This document shows positions 1 to 7,404 of a stretch of DNA of 30,185 nt, piece after piece. Every line of letters begins with the position of its first letter. Positions within the stretch are counted from its first letter, which is position 1. Source of the stretch: Phaeosaccion multiseriatum (lineage: Eukaryota; Ochrophyta, other classes); NCBI GenBank assembly GCA_965112735.1, contig CBCOSG010000005.1:1-30185 (forward strand), in the 5' to 3' direction. A model generated the notes under the pieces. That model was not told where the DNA came from and did not search any database. It saw nothing but the letters and a program-made list of their open reading frames with translations. The position numbers were made by a program, and so were the translations under genes.

Positions 1-371
1 CGATTTTGATCTAAAAGATAATTCAAGAATTTATATGTATGGACTGAGAATGATTCCCCAAAAATGGTTTCAAGAGTTAATCTTTTATCTGAAGGTCTGA
101 CTAAAGGATGATTAAAAAAATTCATTACTATATTTTCATTACCCTCATTATTTTCTAAGTAACTTAAAAATAGTTGTAATTCTTTAATTGTCTTACCCAT
201 TAAAATAATCTTTGTGTTCTCTCTATTATCCCCTTTCGGAGCTTCACCAGTACCAGGACTTAGAAGCTCTAGACAACTAAAGTCTGCATCGCGATCAAGT
301 TCAAAAATAACAATATCTAACATATATTCAAAAAAGGCCTCAGCATAAGGTAAAGCAATTTTTCTACTCAT
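1..371 (-). CDS. atpD: ATP synthase CF1 delta subunit, partial
   Basis: The frame starts with ATG at 371 and runs off the left edge, so only about the first 123 residues are visible. The N-terminus contains IALPYAEAF, the usual opening of the delta (OSCP-like) subunit, which links the F1 head to the peripheral stalk. The start overlaps the atpF stop as ATGA, which implies translational coupling, and the position after atpF is the normal red-lineage order. After the N-terminal helix there is a polar stretch (around residues 38-52, SPGTGEAPKGDN) that I do not recall from typical delta subunits. The identification rests on the motif plus position. Confidence 0.85.
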   Translation of the reverse strand, partial: MSRKIALPYAEAFFEYMLDIVIFELDRDADFSCLELLSPGTGEAPKGDNRENTKIILMGKTIKELQLFLSYLENNEGNENIVMNFFNHPLVRPSDKRLTLETIFGESFSVHTYKFLNYLLDQN

Positions 372-928
372 AAAGTTTCTCCTTTGTCGGCTTTATATAT
401 ACAGAATGTAAGAAGGTTATCCAACGCTTTCTTCACACAGGCATCACTTTCCATAGTCTTTTTTAAATAAGATTGTAATTGTAAAGGGATTTTCTTAACA
501 ATTGCATTTTCTATTTTGTTATCTTCTTCATTTTTAAAAGATTCTTCTAAATTTTCACACTTTGTCTTCGTTACTAAAGAAATTTCTTGAAACTTTTTTA
601 TCCCTTTTTCACGACATTCTAAAAATTTTTCTAATTCTTTTTTCGAAGCTTCTTTTTTATTTTCAGCAATTAAAATTTTTACTTGCTTTGCTTTTTCTGT
701 TGCCTCAACTAAAGAATTGCGTGCATCTGTTAATCGTTTTTCTGCATTTTCGATCTTTTGGCAAACAACTGTAGCTCGATCATCAATCATTTGTTTAACT
801 GCTTTACCAGCTGTTGCCAATATCACAGGAACAAATATACCAATATTAATTATATTTGTTTCAAATAGATTAGTGTTAATACCAAAACCTTCATTTGATA
901 AAATAAAGAAAGTTACCCAATTTTGCAT
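368..928 (-). CDS. atpF: ATP synthase CF0 subunit b (subunit I)
   Basis: 186 residues. A hydrophobic N-terminal segment (about residues 27-45) anchors the protein in the thylakoid membrane. It is followed by a long charged helical region rich in Lys and Glu, the architecture of the peripheral-stalk b subunit. It pairs with the b' subunit (atpG) to hold the F1 head. The stop TGA overlaps the atpD start. A gap of 230 bases with a strong hairpin separates it from atpG upstream, which is larger than the other gaps in this cluster and leaves room for a separate transcript end or promoter. Family length is about 180 residues, so it looks complete. Confidence 0.92.
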   Translation of the reverse strand: MQNWVTFFILSNEGFGINTNLFETNIINIGIFVPVILATAGKAVKQMIDDRATVVCQKIENAEKRLTDARNSLVEATEKAKQVKILIAENKKEASKKELEKFLECREKGIKKFQEISLVTKTKCENLEESFKNEEDNKIENAIVKKIPLQLQSYLKKTMESDACVKKALDNLLTFCIYKADKGETL

Positions 929-1096
929 ATTTACTTTTACCTTTACTAATTAAAAAATCATAGAAATAAGTTATTTAATTTGTCGTATCTCATCGACAGC
1001 ATTATATCGAAGGCTTTTAATACATTTAATACAGTGTTGATAAATATTAATATATTATTTTAAATTTAGAAAATAGCTACATACATATCATAATAA

Positions 1097-1134
1097 ATTT
1101 TTAAGTAAAAAACCCAAATTTTTTACTTAAAAAT
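1097..1134. terminator. 16-bp perfect hairpin between atpG and atpF
   Basis: Bases 1097-1112 are exactly complementary to 1119-1134, with a six-base loop CCCAAA on the plus strand. The element lies just downstream of the atpG stop on the minus strand. The stem is AT-rich with A and T runs at its ends. In plastids such stems usually mark or stabilise mRNA 3' ends. Here it would lie inside the atp cluster, so it could act in processing between atpG and atpF rather than as a full stop. Confidence 0.6.
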
Positions 1135-1158
1135 TCTATTTTTATCCATATTAGATAA

Positions 1159-1635
1159 TTATTTCAAATAATTATCTAATATAGATCTAGCAGCTTGCTT
1201 ACTTGCTTCTGTTATATTTGGTTCTTCATCAATTAGTTTTTGTTCAAGTTTTTGTTCAAGCTCTTTAGTAAGTTTAACAATTACTAAAGAATTAGAATTT
1301 TCTAAATTTTTTATTTTTTCTTCCACAATACCTTGATAAAATTTATCAATAGTATCTCCAGTAATGTCAACCTGTTTTTTTGCTCTAATTCGTAAGTTAT
1401 CGTAACGCAGATGATGCTTTGTTGCTATCTCTAAAATATAAACAGCTTTCATTAAAGTTTTTCGGATATAGTCCTTACGGTCATCAAAAATAGTAAGTAA
1501 AGGGTTATATAAAATAGGTTGGAGAACAAATGTTAAAATCAGAAACTGTACTGCGATTAATATTAATGTACCGTCAAAATCAAATAATCCCCCAGTTTTT
1601 TCTGTTGTAAGAATTAAAAATGTGCTATTTATCAT
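1159..1635 (-). CDS. atpG: ATP synthase CF0 subunit b' (subunit II)
   Basis: 158 residues. One N-terminal membrane segment (about residues 22-43, LILIAVQFLILTFVLQPILY) is followed by a charged helical stalk. The motif GGLFDFDGTLILIAVQF and the loop FDDRKDYIRKTL are characteristic of the cyanobacterial and plastid b' subunit. It forms a heterodimer with AtpF in the peripheral stalk of the thylakoid ATP synthase. It lies between atpH and atpF, as in red algal and ochrophyte plastids. Length is normal for the family. Confidence 0.93.
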   Translation of the reverse strand: MINSTFLILTTEKTGGLFDFDGTLILIAVQFLILTFVLQPILYNPLLTIFDDRKDYIRKTLMKAVYILEIATKHHLRYDNLRIRAKKQVDITGDTIDKFYQGIVEEKIKNLENSNSLVIVKLTKELEQKLEQKLIDEEPNITEASKQAARSILDNYLK

Positions 1636-1753
1636 GAGGATATTATTTATATTCTATAAATTTAAGTTTTATCTAAGAAAACCATCTTAATATTTTATTA
1701 GTTAAGAAAAAAACATAATAAAGTTTTCAATTTTAGAAATTTTTATATAGGTT

Positions 1754-2017
<264 letters not shown>

Positions 2018-2075
2018 TTATAATTGTAAAAAATTTAATTGACAGATTTCAAATGAATATTAAAAGATAGTGTTG

Positions 2076-2807
2076 TTATTCTAGAGCTTCCGCAATATAC
2101 GCCGCTGCTAGAGTCGAAAAAATTAAAGCTTGAATAGAACTTGCAAAAAGTCCTAAAGCCATAATAGGTAATGGAATAATTAAAGGAACAAGCATAGTTA
2201 ACACTGAAACTGTTAATTCATCGGCTAAAATATTTCCAAATAACCGGAAACTTAATGATAGAGGTTTTGTAAAATCTTCTAAAATATTAATAGGTAAAAG
2301 AATTGGCGTTGGTTGTAAATAACGACCAAAATAACCTAAACTTTTTTTCTTAATACCGGCGTAAAAGTAAGCTCCAGATGTTAATAATGATAATGCAACA
2401 GTAGTATTAATATCATTAGTGGGTGCTGCTAACTCGCCTTCTGGAAGTTCTATTAATTTCCAAGGCACTAAAGCACCAGACCAGTTACAACCAAGTACAA
2501 ATAAAAATAATGTTCCTACAAAAGGAAGCCATTCTTTGTAGTGACTATGCGGCAACTGACCCTCAGCAATCTCTAGAACAAATTCAACTATAAATTCCAT
2601 AAAGTTTTGTAGTCCTTTAGGAACAAGTTCGACATTTTTTGTTCCTAGTAATGAAAGTAGTAAAAGTATTAAAATAACAAACCAACTGACTAAAAGTACT
2701 TGCCCGTGAAATGTAATTCCTTGAATTTCCCAATAAAAATGTTTTCCGACTTCTACTCCAGATAAAAAAATAATTGAATTCAAGTCTAAGTTTTGTGTAA
2801 GATTCAT
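2076..2807 (-). CDS. atpI: ATP synthase CF0 subunit a (subunit IV)
   Basis: 243 residues with several hydrophobic helices. It is subunit a of the thylakoid ATP synthase, which forms the proton half-channels against the c-ring. Diagnostic blocks are [14 protein letters not shown], containing the essential arginine in the fourth helix, and the C-terminal [19 protein letters not shown]. It is the first gene of the cluster atpI-H-G-F-D on the minus strand. The length is normal for plastid AtpI. Confidence 0.97.
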   Translation of the reverse strand: MNLTQNLDLNSIIFLSGVEVGKHFYWEIQGITFHGQVLLVSWFVILILLLLSLLGTKNVELVPKGLQNFMEFIVEFVLEIAEGQLPHSHYKEWLPFVGTLFLFVLGCNWSGALVPWKLIELPEGELAAPTNDINTTVALSLLTSGAYFYAGIKKKSLGYFGRYLQPTPILLPINILEDFTKPLSLSFRLFGNILADELTVSVLTMLVPLIIPLPIMALGLFASSIQALIFSTLAAAYIAEALE

Positions 2808-2919
2808 GGTTAGATTTAATTAGATATTGAAATGGTACCTCATGCGAAAATATGCATATAGATATATTTAGTATAAATCATTTTGATATTTATGCATAGG
2901 GTTATAAATACTATAGTAT

Positions 2920-2940
2920 TTTTTTAGTAGTACTAAAAAA
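2920..2940. terminator. hairpin just after petJ
   Basis: Bases 2920-2927 (TTTTTTAG) pair with 2933-2940 (CTAAAAAA) around a five-base loop. The element lies three bases past the petJ stop on the minus strand. A second palindrome, AAATACTATAGTATTT, overlaps it. This is a likely 3' end of the petJ transcript, upstream of atpI. Confidence 0.5.
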
Positions 2941-2943
2941 TAA

Positions 2944-3276
2944 TCAATCCCAACCTTTTTTACTTTGACCTAAAACATAATTTGCAACATCTTCAATATC
3001 TGTATCAGCTAATCGTCCACCAAAAGCCGGCATAGCATTTTTACCGTTTGTTACTTGATATGTAATAGCATTAACACTATCCATACCATTTGTTTCTAAA
3101 GCTTCTTTTTTTAATGTTTTCTCAGGCATGATTACATTATTTCCACCAGCATGGCAAGCAGCACAATTTGCTGTAAAAATACGTTCACCATTCTCAACGT
3201 CAGCTGCATGACTTTGGGTAGAAAAAACATTTAATGCGAATAAACAAATAAGCAAACTTGAAATATATTTTTTCAT
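2944..3276 (-). CDS. petJ: cytochrome c6 precursor (cytochrome c553)
   Basis: 110 residues. Residues 1-24 form a signal peptide (KK, a hydrophobic core, ending SHA before ADVENG), so the protein is exported to the thylakoid lumen. Haem c attaches at Cys38 and Cys41 in CAACH, with His42 as one axial ligand and Met82 (in NAMPAF) as the other. It carries electrons from cytochrome b6f to photosystem I, whose core genes are also in this window. The mature length of about 86 residues fits cytochrome c6. Plastid retention of petJ is of interest because in diatoms the gene is generally nuclear, to my knowledge. Confidence 0.94.
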   Translation of the reverse strand: MKKYISSLLICLFALNVFSTQSHAADVENGERIFTANCAACHAGGNNVIMPEKTLKKEALETNGMDSVNAITYQVTNGKNAMPAFGGRLADTDIEDVANYVLGQSKKGWD

Positions 3277-3378
3277 TACAAACTCAACTATGGTTAATTA
3301 TAAATGGACTCTAAAATTTTGACTCTAATTAAGAATCTAGCAGATATTTTAATTTTTAAAATTCTTTAATTCTATTAT

Positions 3379-3870
3379 TTAATAATAAATTTTACCACCA
3401 CCCCATTTTTCTGAAGCAATTTTAGGTTGTAATAAAATATGTCCTGCAATAGCTTCTAAATCTTCTTCACTTAAAGAACGCATTTTTGGAAAAATATCAG
3501 CACTCTTAATACTAGGATGAATTTCAGCAATAGATTCTAAACCATCATAAGTAGTAGGATTTTTCATATAATCTACTAAAGATTCTATGTTATTACGAGC
3601 GGGTGTCGCTAGACTTAAAGCTTCAGGATCTAAACCTACGTTGGGGTTCGTTTTTGTAATACCACCAGTATGACAGATACCACAACTTGCATTAAATAAA
3701 CGTTTACCACGTTTCACTTGTTCTTGGCTTAAAACTAAAGTTTTTCCTTTAGAATCTACTGATACTGTTCTACTAGCTTCATCTAATTCGATTGCAACTG
3801 CATTAAAATTAAAGACTCCGATAGTAAAAAAACAAAAAGACACAAGAAAGTAAAATACTTTTTTTAACAT
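3379..3870 (-). CDS. psbV: photosystem II cytochrome c550 precursor
   Basis: 163 residues. A signal peptide of 26 residues ends AVA before IELDEASRTV, giving a mature protein of 137 residues, the normal size. Haem attaches through CGICH at residues 63-67. The second axial ligand is His118, which is His92 of the mature protein, as in cyanobacterial PsbV. It is an extrinsic lumenal subunit that stabilises the manganese cluster in the red lineage. It is followed by petJ, another lumenal c-type cytochrome. No clear ribosome binding site is seen; the start region is tandemly duplicated just upstream. Confidence 0.96.
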   Translation of the reverse strand: MLKKVFYFLVSFCFFTIGVFNFNAVAIELDEASRTVSVDSKGKTLVLSQEQVKRGKRLFNASCGICHTGGITKTNPNVGLDPEALSLATPARNNIESLVDYMKNPTTYDGLESIAEIHPSIKSADIFPKMRSLSEEDLEAIAGHILLQPKIASEKWGGGKIYY

Positions 3871-3891
3871 AATTTTTTTAACATAATTTTT
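3864..3891 (-). repeat. 14-bp tandem duplication over the psbV start codon
   Basis: On the minus strand the string ATGTTAAAAAAA occurs twice, 14 bases apart. The downstream copy is the psbV start (ATG at 3870). The upstream copy (ATG at 3884) is out of frame and opens a six-codon reading frame whose stop TAA lies at 3866-3864, just inside psbV. It may influence initiation, or it may simply be a replication-slippage duplication. Confidence 0.7.
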
Positions 3892-3944
3892 TTATAAAGA
3901 GGAAACCAAGAAGATAAAGAATTTTACTTAGTTTAATTTTTTAA

Positions 3945-4253
3945 CTATTCTTTTTTTGTTTTTTTCAATTGTTCTTTAATCTTTTTACCTAATAAACCAC
4001 GTAAACGTATATTCTCCCATCCTGCTGCTAAACTAAGACTTATAATTAGGACTTGACTAAATAATAATATAGGATCTAATCTCCACCCATGAATAATAAG
4101 AATACAGCTATAAATTAACCCTATAGTTGTAAAAAAAATATCTTCATCTCGCGATAATTCTGGTCTAATAATACGTATTAAATAAAGGAGCGTAACACCA
4201 ATAACCAAAATACACCCTAATAATAAATTTGTGCCGAAACTTATATTAACCAT
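3945..4253 (-). CDS. ycf66: Ycf66 family membrane protein
   Basis: 102 residues with three hydrophobic segments (about 8-28, 38-57, 62-80). The blocks RPELSRDEDIFF, GWRLDPIL and WENIRLRG match the Ycf66 family of cyanobacteria and red-lineage plastids. The molecular function of the family is not established. The C-terminus is short and basic. It starts 21 bases after psbX ends and is followed by psbV, so the three are likely cotranscribed. Confidence 0.88.
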   Translation of the reverse strand: MVNISFGTNLLLGCILVIGVTLLYLIRIIRPELSRDEDIFFTTIGLIYSCILIIHGWRLDPILLFSQVLIISLSLAAGWENIRLRGLLGKKIKEQLKKTKKE

Positions 4254-4274
4254 AACCTTAAGTATTTTTTATTT

Positions 4275-4403
4275 CTACACTTCAGGCCCACGGACTAATT
4301 TATCTTTTGTAGCTACAAAAGATAATGCTAATGTAATTGGAACAATAACTACAAGTGTTCCAGCTACTAAACTAAATAAAAAGCTTGATAAAGATGGTGT
4401 CAT
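4275..4403 (-). CDS. psbX: photosystem II protein X
   Basis: 42 residues, starting [12 protein letters not shown] and containing one membrane helix followed by a charged tail with KDKLVRG. This matches PsbX, a single-helix subunit near cytochrome b559 that affects quinone exchange. The start ATG at 4403 is clear and the stop TAG is at 4275. It lies 21 bases upstream of ycf66 and 146 bases downstream of dnaB. Confidence 0.88.
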   Translation of the reverse strand: MTPSLSSFLFSLVAGTLVVIVPITLALSFVATKDKLVRGPEV

Positions 4404-4549
4404 AATTTTATTTAAAGAATAAAACTGGAATTAATATTTATAATTATTTAAGATAAATTTTAAAGAAGACTTGGGATACTACAGTAATATTATAATACAA
4501 ATAATAAAAATTTTTTTTTTTATTAATAACGAAAATTTTAAGCTAGATA

Positions 4550-6298
4550 TTAGAGATTGTAAAATCTTAAATGCTCCGTATCAAATCTTAATTTTGCAAC
4601 ACCGACTGGACCATTTCTATGCTTTGCAATAATAATTTCTATAATATTTTTTTCAAGAGTTTGAGGATAATAATACTCGTCTCGGTATAACATCATAACT
4701 ATATCAGCATCTTGTTCTATAGAATTATGAATTAAAATTTTATTAACAATATAATTTGCTAAACTATAAACTTTTAAATCATATAAATAGTTTAATTTAG
4801 AATATAATAACATATTTACACTAACCCATGTAAAAGAGATTAATGTATAAAAACTTTCAGGAAGACTGAGTTTTAAAAAAATTTTATCTTTTCGAGTTAA
4901 TTGATCAACTCTTTTCCAACCTGTATTTGTTAAAATTTTATGATTACTACTTATTTTTAATTTCCATGTTAAATTTGTCTGAAGACGGTAAATTGGTTTA
5001 TACCCAGTATGTTTAATTTTATTAATAACTGTAGGAATAATTTCTTTTCCATTCCACCCTAACACCATAATATTTTTTCTTTTTACCCAGAAATTTTTTT
5101 TTCTTTGTAAATAATTTTGTAAAATCAAACTAAAGCAACCACTTTCTCTTAAATCTGAAAGCAATGGACGTTTATTGATCCGACTTTCTACACCTCGACT
5201 TAATTGGGATAAAGCTAATATGGGTACATTTAAATCCCGGGCTAATTTTTTTAAAATCCTAGTAATCTGTGATAATTCTTGAGCACGGGTTTCATTCCGT
5301 TGTCCTGTTTCAAGCAATTGTAAATAATCAATAATAATTAACCCTAAATTTTTTGTATATTCTTGTTGTAATTGCTTCACTTTAAGAGATAATTCATAGA
5401 CTAATGTATTTGGTGTATCTTCAATATAAATAGATAACTTAGATAATTCTTTTATTATTAAATTTATTTTAACCCACTCATTTTTTGATAAGCGACCAGA
5501 TCGTAGTCTTAAATTATTAATTCCAACTTCATTAGCTAATAAACGGTAAATGAGTTGTTCTTTACTCATTTCTAAACTAAAAAAAACTATATCAGTATTA
5601 AATTTTTTAGCCATATTTTTTGCCAAGCTTAAAGCAAAAGCTGTTTTTCCCATCGAAGGTCGGCCAGCTAAAATTATCATATCAGATTTTTGAAATCCTT
5701 GAATTAAACTATCTAATTGTTCAAATCCTGATGTAAGTCCTGGGTATTTTTTTAATTTTAATTTATATTTAATTTCCACTAAAATTTCATTTAAACCTTG
5801 AGATAACGTAATAAAATTATTACGTTGTTTTTTTTGAGCAATACTGGACAATTTCTGTTCAATAACCAAAAGACTATTGTTAAGTGGGGTACTTGTTAAA
5901 AATCCTAAATCAATAATTTCATATCCTAATTCAATTAATAATCTTCGTAAATATTTTTCATAAACTAAAGAAATATAGTCTTCTAGATAACTAATACTTA
6001 TAACTTGATTAACAAAATCCGCAATAATGGATAAATCCTCTATACAATTTACGAGGCCTTCATCTTGTAAACATGTCACTAGAGTAACATAGTCAATAAT
6101 TTTATCTTTACCATATAAAGATAATGCTGTTTTATAAATAATTTGATGTGATATAATATAGAAAGCCTCTACTGGCAGATATTGACTAACCACTGATATA
6201 GAAGTAGAATTTATTAATATACTACCTAAAATTATTTTTTCGGCAAGAATGCTGTAGGGAAGTGCTTTTTTAGAGGAATCTAGTTCAGACCTGTTCAT
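4550..6298 (-). CDS. dnaB: replicative DNA helicase DnaB containing an intein
   Basis: 582 residues as encoded, of which 138 are an intein. The N-terminal domain (about 10-115) is the DnaB primase-interaction domain. The RecA-like domain follows, with Walker A GRPSMGKT at 212-219, the Walker B region LIIIDYLQLL around 320-329 and LSQLSRGVESR around 363-373. The intein interrupts the conserved block SDLRESG/SIEQDAD between residues 387 and 526. After splicing the helicase would be 444 residues, a normal size. It would unwind plastid DNA at the replication fork. The start lies 10 bases after the rpl9 stop, so the two are probably cotranscribed. The C-terminus KLRFDTEHLRFYNL is complete. Confidence 0.96.
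   Translation of the reverse strand: MNRSELDSSKKALPYSILAEKIILGSILINSTSISVVSQYLPVEAFYIISHQIIYKTALSLYGKDKIIDYVTLVTCLQDEGLVNCIEDLSIIADFVNQVISISYLEDYISLVYEKYLRRLLIELGYEIIDLGFLTSTPLNNSLLVIEQKLSSIAQKKQRNNFITLSQGLNEILVEIKYKLKLKKYPGLTSGFEQLDSLIQGFQKSDMIILAGRPSMGKTAFALSLAKNMAKKFNTDIVFFSLEMSKEQLIYRLLANEVGINNLRLRSGRLSKNEWVKINLIIKELSKLSIYIEDTPNTLVYELSLKVKQLQQEYTKNLGLIIIDYLQLLETGQRNETRAQELSQITRILKKLARDLNVPILALSQLSRGVESRINKRPLLSDLRESGCFSLILQNYLQRKKNFWVKRKNIMVLGWNGKEIIPTVINKIKHTGYKPIYRLQTNLTWKLKISSNHKILTNTGWKRVDQLTRKDKIFLKLSLPESFYTLISFTWVSVNMLLYSKLNYLYDLKVYSLANYIVNKILIHNSIEQDADIVMMLYRDEYYYPQTLEKNIIEIIIAKHRNGPVGVAKLRFDTEHLRFYNL
4724..5137 (-). other. DnaB mini-intein (protein splicing element)
   Basis: The segment encodes residues 388-525 of dnaB. 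It begins with Cys (splice junction after RESG) and ends with His-Asn, followed by Ser as the first residue of the C-extein: the standard splicing residues. Block B is KISSNHKILTNTGWKRVDQL, close to the Synechocystis DnaB intein. Block F/G is YLYDLKVYSLANYIVNKILIHN. At 138 residues there is no room for a homing endonuclease domain, so it is a mini-intein. The site is the same as in cyanobacterial, red algal and cryptophyte DnaB inteins. The first block (CFSLILQNY) is divergent, but the catalytic residues are present, so splicing looks possible. Confidence 0.93.
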
Positions 6299-6308
6299 TA
6301 ATTATATC

Positions 6309-6758
6309 TTACTTAGAAAGAACTTCTAATTTAATTTGGGCTGTAACTTTTGGGTGTAAAACAATATTTACTGGGTAAGTACCTAATTGTTTTATTGTAA
6401 TAGGTAAAACTTTAAGAATATCTGGTATATCGCATTTTTCTTTTATGGCACCGATAATATGTTTATTAGTTACAGTACCAAAAATTTTATCACTTTTTCC
6501 CGAAGCTTTTTTTATTGAAAATTTTCCAAAATTCTCTATAATTTTTTTATGCGTAAGCGCTACTTCAAAATTTTTTAATTCTTTTTGCTTTAAATTTTCT
6601 ATTCCAGTTGTTAATACTTTTAAGTTTGCTAATTTATTCGGGATTAGATAGTTTCTAACATACCCTGAATTGACTTTCAGGAGTTTCTCTGTTTGACCAA
6701 GTTTTTGAATATTTTGTAATAATATTATTTCTGTAAATTTTTTTGTTTTTTTTGTCAT
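6309..6758 (-). CDS. rpl9: 50S ribosomal protein L9
   Basis: 149 residues, the usual L9 length. The N-terminal domain has the signature around residues 30-60, NSGYVRNYLIPNKLANL, which corresponds to the L9 rRNA-binding motif. A charged connecting helix leads to a C-terminal domain containing KIFGTVTNKHI. It binds 23S rRNA near the L1 stalk. It is the first gene of the rpl9-dnaB pair, a pairing also common in bacteria. Confidence 0.93.
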   Translation of the reverse strand: MTKKTKKFTEIILLQNIQKLGQTEKLLKVNSGYVRNYLIPNKLANLKVLTTGIENLKQKELKNFEVALTHKKIIENFGKFSIKKASGKSDKIFGTVTNKHIIGAIKEKCDIPDILKVLPITIKQLGTYPVNIVLHPKVTAQIKLEVLSK

Positions 6759-6933
6759 TCGAAATTAATTCTAAGAGTATTTATTAATACTATGGATAAA
6801 TATACATAGCTAAAGTATACTTTAAATCAATTTACTCAGGAATGTCAAATATTAATTTAATTAAAAAAATTCGAAATTTAATTTTCTTTATTTTTAGGTT
6901 TTAGAAAATATACATGTAATATAATATTGTTGT

Positions 6934-6955
6934 TATATATATATATATATATATA
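6934..6955. repeat. (TA)11 microsatellite between rpl9 and psb28
   Basis: A run of eleven TA dinucleotides sits in the 247-base gap between the divergent genes rpl9 and psb28. The rest of the gap is very AT-rich and I could not pick a convincing promoter in it. Such a run is expected to vary in length between isolates. Confidence 0.9.
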
Positions 6956-7005
6956 TTATTCTAAATAGAAAAAATTTAATTAGTAATAAGGAATAGAAAA
7001 AATTT

Positions 7006-7359
7006 ATGATCGCAAATATTCAATTTATCGAAGGTATAAATGAATTAGTTATCCCTGAAATTAAACTAACACGTTCACGAGATGGGAGTACTGGAACAGC
7101 CACTTTTATTTTTGAAAATCCGAATATATTTAAGAAAAACACAACAAAAGAGGGTGAAATCGATGGGATGTATTTAGTTGATAAAGAAGGAATGATCAAA
7201 ACAACTGATGTTCAAGTTAAATTTATTAATGGAAGACCTACTTCATTAGAAGCGGTCTATATTATGAAAAGTCCTTCAAGTTGGGATAGATTTATAAGGT
7301 TTATGGAGAAATATAGTAAAGAGAATGAATTAACATTTGTACAACCTTTTAAAATTTAA
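7006..7359 (+). CDS. psb28: photosystem II assembly protein Psb28 (Psb28-1)
   Basis: 117 residues. The N-terminal block [23 protein letters not shown], the middle [13 protein letters not shown] and the C-terminal region [16 protein letters not shown] are characteristic of Psb28. It is a soluble stromal-side factor that binds the PSII assembly intermediate lacking PSII extrinsic subunits. A purine-rich AAGGAA lies about ten bases upstream of ATG. pheT follows 45 bases later on the same strand. Confidence 0.95.
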   Translation: MIANIQFIEGINELVIPEIKLTRSRDGSTGTATFIFENPNIFKKNTTKEGEIDGMYLVDKEGMIKTTDVQVKFINGRPTSLEAVYIMKSPSSWDRFIRFMEKYSKENELTFVQPFKI

Positions 7360-7404
7360 ACTTTACTAAAAGTATTTAAGATAATTATTTATATTTACTA
7401 AATT

